Assembly (NCBI GenBank): GCA_012729405.1
Contig: JAAYDH010000139.1
Location: 1 to 5,433 of the forward strand
Reading direction: 5' to 3'
Length of the DNA: 5,433 nt
Source: Erysipelotrichaceae bacterium
GTDB taxonomy: Bacteria > Bacillota_I > Bacilli_A > RFN20 > CAG-826
Below are positions 1 through 5,348 of this stretch, piece after piece. Positions within the stretch are counted from its first letter, which is position 1. Each line of letters opens with the position of its first letter. Under the pieces are notes generated by a model. That model searched no databases and had not been told where the DNA came from. It was given only the letters and a program-made list of their open reading frames with translations. A program made the translations under genes and the position numbers.

Positions 1-1
1 T

Positions 2-853
2 CTTGAAGAAGCTATTCCGGGAATCGTTCATGTTTCTGATGCTCGCGGTGTCGGTGTCTACTATACTGGTGAGCATAACGAAATTGCCATTGAACATGGT
101 CATCGTTATGATCCATTCTCAGCTCCTGATACATTAACAAATGCTGAACTTGTCGATAATGATGACACTATACTACCTTCTGGCTATTTCTATGCCCGTT
201 ACGGAGCAACTTGGGTAATAGAAGGTAAACCAGAAAATGAAAGAGAATTACCAGTGGTTACTGATGTGCCAGATGTCAGTGACACCGATCAATATGGAGC
301 ATTTATGTACTATCAAATTCTCCAAACCATCTCAGCTCATCTCACTCCAAATGAACCATTAGAGGAAGATGTATTTGATATGCATTTTGCTGGATTTGAT
401 GACTCTTATTCATTCCTCGATTTCTATCCTGCGCAAGAAGAAGACGGCACCATCTCTGCGCCTACTTTATATCGCAACATTCAACGCACTTGGGCAGACC
501 GCCAAGTAATCAATAATGTTAGTGTTCCAAACAGTTTTATTGAAGCCGCAGCCGGAGCGTTGTCTTCTAAATATTTCTCCAATCAAGCCAAGGCTCAATA
601 TATTGAAAACGCTGAAGAAGATGTTGATATTGTCATCTTTGGTCACACTCATAATCCAATTCTCGATTCCTTTGGAGATGGCAAATATTACATCAATACA
701 GGAACTTGGATTGATGAAAATGGTAAGACTCCTGAAAAGATGAGAACGTTCACTGTTATTGAAACAGGGGATACAAATACTGTCGGTCTTTACAAATACG
801 ATGATAATGGCTTGTTAGAAGATTATAGTTCGAACACCACTATCACGGCTTAG
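2..853 (+). CDS. Calcineurin-like metallophosphoesterase, C-terminal part (5' end cut by window)
   Basis: The frame is open from base 2 to a TAG stop at 851-853, giving 283 residues; the start lies outside the window. Two metal-binding motifs of the calcineurin-like phosphoesterase superfamily are visible: EHGHRYDPF at fragment residues 31-39 (the Gly-His block) and FGHTHNP around residues 213-219 (the GHTH block, His215 and His217), followed by the usual INTGTW strand and turn. The upstream Asp and GNH(D/E) metal ligands must lie before the window. About 180 residues separate the two blocks, more than in a minimal phosphoesterase core, so the protein carries a large, acidic, aromatic-rich insertion. 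The family hydrolyses phosphomono- or diesters with a dinuclear metal centre; the substrate cannot be told here. Whether it is secreted or cytoplasmic depends on the missing N-terminus. An ATG-less but continuous reading frame upstream of base 254 shows that position is internal and not the start. Confidence 0.85.
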   Translation, partial: LEEAIPGIVHVSDARGVGVYYTGEHNEIAIEHGHRYDPFSAPDTLTNAELVDNDDTILPSGYFYARYGATWVIEGKPENERELPVVTDVPDVSDTDQYGAFMYYQILQTISAHLTPNEPLEEDVFDMHFAGFDDSYSFLDFYPAQEEDGTISAPTLYRNIQRTWADRQVINNVSVPNSFIEAAAGALSSKYFSNQAKAQYIENAEEDVDIVIFGHTHNPILDSFGDGKYYINTGTWIDENGKTPEKMRTFTVIETGDTNTVGLYKYDDNGLLEDYSSNTTITA

Positions 854-884
854 TCAACTTTAAATTATTCTATATACTAAACAT

Positions 885-915
885 GGTTAGATTATAAAAG
901 TAGTCTAACCTTTTT
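885..915 (+). terminator. Intrinsic terminator of the metallophosphoesterase gene
   Basis: Bases 885-894 pair with 901-910 to give a 10-bp stem with one G-U pair and a 6-base loop (895-900), followed at once by five T (911-915). It starts 31 bases after the stop codon, so it ends the upstream transcript and separates it from the tyrS leader. Confidence 0.85.
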
Positions 916-916
916 G

Positions 917-946
917 TTCACTAAATATATTCTTTTTAGTAAGAAT
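917..946 (+). promoter_or_regulatory. Possible promoter of the T-box/tyrS transcript
   Basis: A promoter must lie between the terminator at 885-915 and the start of T-box Stem I near 967. The best pair I see is TTCACT (917-922) and AAGAAT (941-946) with an 18-base spacer, each matching the sigma-A consensus at 4 of 6 positions. This would start RNA near 953. The stretch is very AT-rich and other pairings, for example TATATT at 926-931 or TTGTAT at 955-960, are not excluded, so the exact element is uncertain. Confidence 0.3.
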
Positions 947-1162
947 ATGTTAATTTGTATGTACAAAGCGTTGAAGGAAACAAGTACATTAGGTCACTGG
1001 CGAAGAGAGATAATCCGGCTGGTGCAAGGATGAAGTTAAGACTGATGGAATACATTCCCGAGCTGCTACCTGAAGTTAGTAGGGATAGACGGGTTCGCCC
1101 GAAACAGCGAAGGTTGTGCGATAGCACACACTAAGGAACAATTCGCGAGAGTTGTTTAAACT

Positions 1163-1190
1163 GAGGTGGTACCACGATTAAGTCGTCCTC
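1163..1190 (+). promoter_or_regulatory. T-box antiterminator with tRNA-acceptor bulge
   Basis: GAGG (1163-1166) pairs with CCTC (1187-1190), and ACGA (1174-1177) pairs with TCGT (1183-1186) around a TTAAG loop. This leaves the 7-base bulge TGGTACC (1167-1173), whose TGGT pairs with the free acceptor end of uncharged tRNA. This is the canonical antiterminator design. Its 3' strand shares bases 1186-1190 with the terminator, so only one of the two can form. Confidence 0.93.
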
Positions 1191-1209
1191 TGTATTCGAG
1201 GATTTTTTT
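1186..1209 (+). terminator. Regulated intrinsic terminator of the tyrosine T-box
   Basis: TCCTC (1186-1190) pairs with GAGGA (1198-1202) over a 7-base loop, followed by seven T (1203-1209). The stem is short for a T-box terminator (5 bp plus a possible G-U), but it sits at the expected place and is mutually exclusive with the antiterminator. It should form when tRNA-Tyr is charged, stopping transcription before tyrS. Confidence 0.85.
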
Positions 1210-1226
1210 ATCCGAAGGAGACAAAT

Positions 1227-2444
1227 ATGAAAATTTATGAAGAACTAGTCAAACGTGGATTGGTAGCTCAAGTTTCCGATGAAGCGGAAATTCGTGACCT
1301 AATTAATACCGGGAGAGCAATTTTCTATATTGGTTTTGATCCGACGGCCGATTCTCTTCATGTCGGTCATTTTATGACATTATCTTTAATGAAACGCCTT
1401 CAAATGGCGGGCAACAAGCCTATTGTTTTGTTGGGCGGAGGAACCGCGATGATTGGCGATCCTTCTGGAAAGAGTGATATGCGTTCCATGATGAGTCTGG
1501 ATACCATCAATCACAATATTAATTGTTTTAAAAAACAAATGTCTAAGTTTATCGATTTCAGTGAAGGAAAAGCACTAGCTTTGAATAACGCTGACTGGTT
1601 ATTAAAACTCAATTATGTTGATTTATTAAGAGACGTCGGCTCTTGTTTTTCTGTCAACAAGATGCTTGCTGCGGAATGCTACAAGCAGAGAATGGAAAAA
1701 GGATTAACATTCCTTGAATTCAACTACATGATTATGCAGTCTTACGATTTTTACTATCTCCATCAGCACTATGGCTGCCAGATTCAATTTGGCGGGGACG
1801 ACCAATGGAGCAACATGCTCGGTGGTACCGAACTAATCCGCAAAAAAACAGGCAAGGACGCCTATGTTCTCACCATTCCTCTCTTAACTAATAACGAGGG
1901 TGTCAAAATGGGTAAAACGGTTGGGGGAGCTGTATGGCTCGATGGGGCAAAGACATCGCCTTTTGATTTCTATCAATACTGGAGAAACATTGAAGATGAC
2001 ATGGTTATTAAATCCATGAAAGTGCTCACATTTTTACCGCTTGAGAAAATCGATGAAATTGAACACTGGGGTTCATCTCGCATCAACGAAGCAAAAGAAG
2101 TTCTCGCTTTTGAAATTACTAAGCTGATTCACGGCGAGGAAGAAGCAACTAAAGCACAGGAAAGCGCTCGCGCCCTATTTAGGGGAGAGGGTGACGACAG
2201 CAACATGCCAACAACCGAGCTTCCAAGTGATGCGCTAGATGAAAAATCGCTACTTGAAATTTTAATTCTTACTGGCCTCGCCACTTCAAAAGGCGAAGGC
2301 CGCCGCTTAATTGAACAAGGCGGAATTAGCATCGATGGAAACAAGATCTTAGATGTCAATCTTATCGTCAAAAAAGAAGATTTAATTAGGGGAATAAAAA
2401 TCAAAAAAGGCAAGAAAATATTCCACCGCGTTATATTAAAATAA
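1227..2444 (+). CDS. tyrS: Tyrosyl-tRNA synthetase
   Basis: This 405-residue cytoplasmic class I aminoacyl-tRNA synthetase activates tyrosine with ATP and loads it onto tRNA-Tyr. The Rossmann catalytic domain shows YIGFDPTADSLHVGH, with the HIGH-type signature HVGH at residues 45-48 and Tyr34 and Asp38 in the amino-acid pocket region. The tyrosine-binding segment QSYD is at 171-174, GGDDQW at 189-194, and the KMSKS-type loop reads KMGKT at 227-231. The C-terminal end, roughly residues 340-400, is an S4-like RNA-binding domain (TGLATSKGEGRRLIEQGGISIDG). The length is about that of bacterial TyrRS of the HVGH/KMGKT (TyrS) type, and the protein looks complete. The ATG is set by a good Shine-Dalgarno, AAGGAG at 1215-1220, six bases upstream. 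It is expressed as a single gene under the tyrosine T-box and ends at the hairpin at 2459-2486. Confidence 0.98.
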   Translation: MKIYEELVKRGLVAQVSDEAEIRDLINTGRAIFYIGFDPTADSLHVGHFMTLSLMKRLQMAGNKPIVLLGGGTAMIGDPSGKSDMRSMMSLDTINHNINCFKKQMSKFIDFSEGKALALNNADWLLKLNYVDLLRDVGSCFSVNKMLAAECYKQRMEKGLTFLEFNYMIMQSYDFYYLHQHYGCQIQFGGDDQWSNMLGGTELIRKKTGKDAYVLTIPLLTNNEGVKMGKTVGGAVWLDGAKTSPFDFYQYWRNIEDDMVIKSMKVLTFLPLEKIDEIEHWGSSRINEAKEVLAFEITKLIHGEEEATKAQESARALFRGEGDDSNMPTTELPSDALDEKSLLEILILTGLATSKGEGRRLIEQGGISIDGNKILDVNLIVKKEDLIRGIKIKKGKKIFHRVILK

Positions 2445-2458
2445 AGGTTAAATAAGAA

Positions 2459-2486
2459 ACTCCGTCGACTTCGATGGAGTTTTTTT
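2459..2486 (+). terminator. Intrinsic terminator between convergent tyrS and the yitT-like gene
   Basis: Bases 2459-2467 pair with 2472-2480 (9 bp, one G-U, loop ACTT), followed by a T-run at 2480-2486. It starts 14 bases after the tyrS stop. The T-run overlaps the stop codon of the leftward gene (2485-2487). Read leftwards, the same hairpin is followed by a T-rich stretch (TTTCTTATTT on the - strand), so it can probably end both convergent transcripts, though less efficiently for the - strand. Confidence 0.88.
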
Positions 2487-3540
2487 AATTAACGGGTCTA
2501 ATAAAGAAGTTTCCATATACCTGAACAAGAGAGGTAACGGTTATGAATACATGAGGATCTGCTCGTTTGGCCACCGCGACAACTTTTTGAGTTTCGAATG
2601 AGGAGACCACCATCCGAATAACGATTTTTGATTCGTTAGAGTAAACACCTGCCGCTTGGGACATGGTTGCTCCGTGCGGGAAATTTGATATAAGCACTTG
2701 ACCTAATGCAGGGTTTTTTGTAATAAATTCGATTTGAATCTTCTTGTTCCGCAAATGGATCATATCAACTATTAAACTAGTAATAAATTGATAGACGGAG
2801 GAAACCATCAACGAGAGAATTGCAGTTCCAAATTCAGAGCCGAATGTTCCCATAGTGAAGCTGTGAACAATAATAATTACTGAATACAAGCCGACGATGA
2901 AACTATTGAAAATAATAGAATATTTTCCGACTGATGTCGATTTTCTCATCGAAACGTAGTAGGTTACGATATCAATGCCACCGCACGATGTATCACCCTT
3001 GAAGGCGATTGCGCTTGAGAAGCCCGTACAAATGGCGGCGAATAAAGCACGTACGATAATTAGACTACTGCGGGCTGTATTACTGGTTGGATAGGACATG
3101 ACGGGTGATTCAACAACCGAACGTATGATGTCTTGGCCGTACTGATTAAAAAGCCATAGGAAAAGAGAGGAAAGAATAACGTTGATCGCTGTTTGGATGG
3201 AAAATCGCTTTCCGATTTTGAAAAAAGCAAAGATTAATAAGGGAATATTCAGCAAAGTATAGCCGATGGCTTGAATTTGCCCAGGATTAAGTTTAATTTT
3301 GGTGGTGAATTGCAAAAACAGAGCGACGTTTTGCGCTAAACCAGATACCCCTCCAGTGACAATTGTGAAATTGTCTCCTTCAAGGAAAGCAGAAATAAAG
3401 CAGGCGAATCCAAAAGCATATAAAAGCGCAGAGATTGTTCCGCACATTACACCATTGACTTCGTGCATGAAGCGCTTCAAATGAATGTGGTCGTACATGA
3501 AGTCGTTGTATTTCTTTTTGAAATGCTCAATTTTGCGCAT
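2485..3540 (-). CDS. YitT-family membrane protein (YitT membrane domain plus DUF2179)
   Basis: This 351-residue integral membrane protein belongs to the YitT family, which is common in Bacillota and lacks a firmly known transport substrate or role. About six or seven hydrophobic segments can be seen, near residues 30-53, 60-78, 89-107, 115-132, 160-180, 208-230 and 238-258. The family's glycine motifs are present: TGGVSGLAQN at 62-71, and GDTSCGGIDIVTYY followed by SVGKYS in the second half. The soluble C-terminal tail from about residue 265 matches DUF2179, ending in a VVAVAKRADPHVFITVTSLVQVYG-like alpha/beta unit that is probably cytoplasmic and ligand-binding. It is longer than the roughly 280-290 residues usual in the family because of a charged N-terminal extension of about 25 residues and a longer loop near 132-160. 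Only a weak Shine-Dalgarno (CGAG) precedes the ATG; Met15 and Met25 are alternative starts but have no better site. The gene is convergent with tyrS and divergent from the CxxC protein gene. Confidence 0.9.
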   Translation of the reverse strand: MRKIEHFKKKYNDFMYDHIHLKRFMHEVNGVMCGTISALLYAFGFACFISAFLEGDNFTIVTGGVSGLAQNVALFLQFTTKIKLNPGQIQAIGYTLLNIPLLIFAFFKIGKRFSIQTAINVILSSLFLWLFNQYGQDIIRSVVESPVMSYPTSNTARSSLIIVRALFAAICTGFSSAIAFKGDTSCGGIDIVTYYVSMRKSTSVGKYSIIFNSFIVGLYSVIIIVHSFTMGTFGSEFGTAILSLMVSSVYQFITSLIVDMIHLRNKKIQIEFITKNPALGQVLISNFPHGATMSQAAGVYSNESKIVIRMVVSSFETQKVVAVAKRADPHVFITVTSLVQVYGNFFIRPVN

Positions 3541-3555
3541 AATTAACTCGTTTGT

Positions 3556-3598
3556 ATTTTAATTATTCCATAGCCCGAAAACAATATCTTTGTGTCAA
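3556..3598 (-). promoter_or_regulatory. Possible leftward promoter(s) of the YitT-family gene
   Basis: On the - strand there is a perfect -35-like TTGACA (3598-3593), but the hexamer downstream, TATGGA (3572-3567), sits at a long 20-base spacing. A second option is TTGTTT (3584-3579) and TAAAAT (3561-3556) with a 17-base spacer, which would leave a 5' leader of only about 8 bases. Either may serve the gene; I cannot choose between them from sequence. The TTGACA overlaps the -35 of the rightward promoter. Confidence 0.35.
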
Positions 3599-3617
3599 AT
3601 CACGCATTTGTTATACT
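3590..3617 (+). promoter_or_regulatory. Rightward extended -10 promoter of the CxxC protein gene
   Basis: TATACT at 3612-3617 matches the sigma-A -10 consensus at 5 of 6 bases and is preceded by TGT (3609-3611), forming an extended -10 element. A weak -35, TTGTGT at 3590-3595, lies 16 bases upstream. RNA would start near 3624, leaving a leader of about 120 bases before the start codon at 3747. Confidence 0.6.
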
Positions 3618-3623
3618 TTTACA

Positions 3624-3746
3624 AGTGCCATCTCATTTAGATGGTAGTTCCAAAGGTGCATTCCAAGATAAAAAAATATGTTGTTGCACTAGAAAATGCG
3701 AAATGATAAGATATTTTCGCTATATGAATATATAGGAGGCTATATT
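3624..3746 (+). promoter_or_regulatory. Structured 5' leader of unknown class upstream of the CxxC protein
   Basis: This stretch has no gene but several possible RNA hairpins. CCATCT (3628-3633) pairs with AGATGG (3639-3644) over five bases. GGTGCA (3655-3660) pairs with TGCACT (3685-3690) with one G-U and a 24-base A-rich loop. GCGAAA (3698-3703) pairs with TTTCGC (3715-3720). Next to the start codon, ATATAG (3730-3735) can pair with CTATAT upstream (3720-3725) or with the identical CTATAT downstream (3740-3745); the second fold puts GAGG of the Shine-Dalgarno in its tetraloop. TTCCAA is repeated at 3648-3653 and 3661-3666. There is no T-run after these hairpins, so control of translation is more likely than of termination. 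I recognise no known riboswitch or protein-binding leader. Confidence 0.4.
3734..3739 (+). promoter_or_regulatory. Shine-Dalgarno that decides the start of the CxxC protein
   Basis: AGGAGG lies 7 bases before the ATG at 3747. It rules in that start over the in-frame upstream ATG at 3696, which has no such site and would place this sequence inside the coding region. Confidence 0.9.
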
Positions 3747-4589
3747 ATGAAGGTTTTGAAAGCTATCGGTAGATTCTTTGCAAGAATTGGCCGTTGGATT
3801 GCAGATACAGCATGGGTACAACCCTTATTAATCGTCGGAGGTATCTTTGCCTTGATTTTCTCTATTCCTTACATTGTTGATGGAATGAAGAGTATGTTTA
3901 AAAACGACGATAGTGCTGCGGAAGCCTACTATGGAAAATACAAACTTTCTTGGAGTGGCGTTGAATCTTCAAACGAGAACAGCGGTGTTGATAAGATGTT
4001 CAAATACATCATGAACCCCGATGATCCTTCAAATACTGATTATGCCAAGAAATACGGTGAGAAATTCTTCCTAGCCTTCGTAATTGAAGGATGTGCAGAC
4101 TGCGAAAGCAACTACTATGGTTTAAAAACTGCCCAAGCAAACTGGGGTAAAGGTGAATTCAGTTTTGATGATTTAGATAAAGAGGATGAGCCATTCAAAA
4201 TCGCGAGCATCTATGTCGATGGTAAAAATGATGATGGCGACTTATACTTCTCTAAATACATCAGTGGCAATGACACCGGAACAAGATACGATGAATTCTT
4301 TGAAGTCGCTGCGACATTAGAGAATCCTTATGTCCACAATCTTGAGAACGCCGACCCAGAAACATATTACTCAGAAATCTTCTCTGAAGAGAATACCTTC
4401 AAGACTCCAACATTAATGATGATTGACTTGAGTGGCGATCAACCTTACTACACCACTGACTTTGGCGTTAGTGAAATTCTCTTCGCTTACAAAGGGCGTG
4501 AGGGGAGCACTTCCAACTTCGATATGGCAAGACAAATTTGGGATTGCTGGAACCACCTTGGCATCTTCTCCGACGACTATCACAAATAA
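3747..4589 (+). CDS. Membrane-anchored thioredoxin-like CxxC protein, function unknown
   Basis: This 280-residue protein is not one I recognise by name. The N-terminus is cationic and amphipathic (residues 1-17, with K/R at 2, 5, 9, 13 and 16), followed by one transmembrane segment at about 24-44. The positive-inside rule puts the remaining ~235 acidic residues outside the cytoplasm. That domain has the landmarks of a thioredoxin fold: a hydrophobic strand FFLAFVIEG leading straight into C116-A-D-C119, a long central region, and later K-T220-P221-T222-LMMID, which fits the cis-Pro loop and following strand of thioredoxins. A third cysteine, Cys267, sits near the C-terminus (WDCWNH). A role in extracytoplasmic thiol-disulfide exchange is inferred; a structural relic without redox activity is possible. 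No lipobox is seen, so it is a signal-anchor protein. It has its own promoter, leader and terminator, and no obvious redox partner (such as CcdA or a second Dsb-like gene) lies in the window. Confidence 0.8.
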   Translation: MKVLKAIGRFFARIGRWIADTAWVQPLLIVGGIFALIFSIPYIVDGMKSMFKNDDSAAEAYYGKYKLSWSGVESSNENSGVDKMFKYIMNPDDPSNTDYAKKYGEKFFLAFVIEGCADCESNYYGLKTAQANWGKGEFSFDDLDKEDEPFKIASIYVDGKNDDGDLYFSKYISGNDTGTRYDEFFEVAATLENPYVHNLENADPETYYSEIFSEENTFKTPTLMMIDLSGDQPYYTTDFGVSEILFAYKGREGSTSNFDMARQIWDCWNHLGIFSDDYHK

Positions 4590-4595
4590 AAAAAC

Positions 4596-4618
4596 AAACC
4601 GTCACTAGACGGTTTTTT
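4596..4618 (+). terminator. Intrinsic terminator of the CxxC protein gene
   Basis: Bases 4596-4603 pair with 4608-4615 (8 perfect bp, loop ACTA), with a T-run at 4613-4618. It begins 7 bases after the stop codon at 4587-4589. The ATG of the next gene lies only 7 bases past the T-run, so pgeF depends on readthrough or on a promoter inside the upstream gene. Confidence 0.9.
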
Positions 4619-4624
4619 AATCCT

Positions 4625-5338
4625 ATGAAGTACTTTGAATATCGCACCTCTGATCGAATTAAAGCGTTGACCACAACCACTGGGTTAGGCAATGTTGCTT
4701 TTCATATCCTTGATGATAAGGAAGCAGTTTTAAAGAGGCGTAAAGAAATCGCTGAATTTCTCAATGTCGATGTCTCCCATCTAGTTTTCACCCATCAATC
4801 ACATAGTGACGTCATCAAGGAAGCGACATTATTAGATATCGGAAGAGGTTCATTTAGTTTTGAAGAAGGCATCGAAGCTGATTCGTTATACACAAAAGAA
4901 AGAGGCTTAGCCGTCGGCATTTTTCATGCTGATTGCGTACCAATCTTCTTTTATGACTTAACTGTCCCACTCGTGGGCATTATCCACGCCGGTTTTCCCG
5001 GAACCCTCAAACATATCGCTTACAAAGCAATAAAACACGTGATTAACCAGGAGAACTTAAATCCTGACAATATCAAAGTTGTCCTCGGACCATCGCGTCG
5101 GAAAGGATCGTACCTTTTATCAGACGAGGAAAGGGAAAAAGTCACGATTGCTGGCTGCCCACTATTCGACGATTATTTCGATATGAATGAATCAAATGTC
5201 TTGGATCTAATTTGCGCAGGTATTCCAATGAAAAATATTTCTGATATCAACATTGATACTGTCAAAGACTCAAAGTGTTATTCTGCGTATTTAAAAACGC
5301 CAGCAGGTCGCATGGCGTCTTTGATTATCCTAAAATAA
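4625..5338 (+). CDS. pgeF: PgeF/YlmD-family (laccase-domain) protein
   Basis: This 237-residue cytoplasmic protein belongs to the PgeF/YlmD/YfiH family (formerly DUF152, multicopper polyphenol oxidase domain). Members are reported as zinc enzymes acting on purine nucleosides, and E. coli PgeF (YfiH) keeps misincorporated serine out of peptidoglycan precursors. The three zinc ligands are visible: His60 in THQSHSD, Cys104 in HADCVP and His121 in HAGFPGT. EADSLYT (84-90) matches the usual DGLVT-type segment. Several usual positions differ: HAGWRG reads HAGFPG, the Cys-Cys-Tyr of the GPxIxxCCY block reads GSY (GPSRRKGSY, 155-163), and the SYRRD-type end reads SAYLKTPAGRM, keeping GRM (228-230). 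I chose the ATG at 4625 because the protein then begins like the family; no Shine-Dalgarno precedes it, and the region upstream is the terminator of the previous gene. A TTG at 4538 would extend into the upstream gene and is unlikely. The gene ends 2 bases from the convergent coaD. Confidence 0.88.
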   Translation: MKYFEYRTSDRIKALTTTTGLGNVAFHILDDKEAVLKRRKEIAEFLNVDVSHLVFTHQSHSDVIKEATLLDIGRGSFSFEEGIEADSLYTKERGLAVGIFHADCVPIFFYDLTVPLVGIIHAGFPGTLKHIAYKAIKHVINQENLNPDNIKVVLGPSRRKGSYLLSDEEREKVTIAGCPLFDDYFDMNESNVLDLICAGIPMKNISDINIDTVKDSKCYSAYLKTPAGRMASLIILK

Positions 5339-5348
5339 TACTATTTTA
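5331..5348. terminator. Weak AT-only hairpin at the convergent pgeF/coaD stops
   Basis: TAAAATA (5331-5337) and TATTTTA (5342-5348) form a perfect 7-bp inverted repeat around ATAC, covering both stop codons. On the + strand it is followed by ATCTTTTT, terminator-like; on the - strand no T-run follows. With no G-C pairs it would be a weak terminator, and chance in AT-rich DNA is possible. Confidence 0.3.

Larger units (their letters stand above)
960..1210 (+). promoter_or_regulatory. Tyrosine T-box riboswitch leader of tyrS
   Basis: This is a full T-box leader, which senses uncharged tRNA and lets transcription continue into the downstream gene when charging is low. Stem I carries the distal motifs AGAGAG (1004-1009) and GGCTGGTGCAAGG (1017-1029). 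The specifier codon is TAC at 1051-1053, followed by the usual purine A1054, which reads tRNA-Tyr and agrees with tyrS downstream. Between Stem I and the antiterminator are three clear hairpins: 1090-1101 (4 bp, TTCG loop), 1115-1128 (5 bp, GATA loop) and 1137-1156 (8 bp with one G-U, GCGA tetraloop, the Stem III position). The T-box core AGGTGGTACCACGA lies at 1164-1177. The antiterminator and terminator are listed separately. The 5' boundary is approximate because the transcription start is not certain. Confidence 0.95.

Noticed and set aside
467..743. Short reading frames on both strands inside the metallophosphoesterase gene
   Set aside because: They are other frames of a well-supported coding region and show no recognisable motif.
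936..1127. Leftward 63-codon reading frame
   Set aside because: It lies antisense to the T-box riboswitch, whose structure explains this sequence; no start signal was seen.
1086..1156. Cluster of hairpins that at first looks like a tRNA
   Set aside because: There is no acceptor stem or anticodon arm, and the hairpins fit the Stem II/III region of the T-box leader.
2129..2413. Leftward 94-codon reading frame inside tyrS
   Set aside because: It is antisense to the S4-domain end of tyrS and low in complexity (serine-rich), as expected of a shadow frame.
3299..3484. Rightward 61-codon reading frame inside the YitT-family gene
   Set aside because: It is antisense to a well-supported membrane protein and has no ribosome-binding site or motif.
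3698..3720. Hairpin GCGAAA/TTTCGC as an intrinsic terminator
   Set aside because: No T-run follows; the sequence continues into the Shine-Dalgarno region.
3696..3746. Upstream in-frame ATG at 3696 as the start of the CxxC protein, adding 17 residues
   Set aside because: It has no Shine-Dalgarno, and the strong AGGAGG at 3734-3739 would be inside the coding region; the ATG at 3747 also gives a typical cationic signal-anchor.
4538..4624. Extended pgeF start at the TTG at 4538
   Set aside because: The added 29 residues overlap the end of the upstream gene and its terminator and do not resemble the family; the ATG at 4625 gives a normal N-terminus.
4468..4692. Leftward 74-codon reading frame across the terminator at 4596-4618
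   Set aside because: It spans two good genes and a terminator on the other strand; nothing in its product is recognisable.
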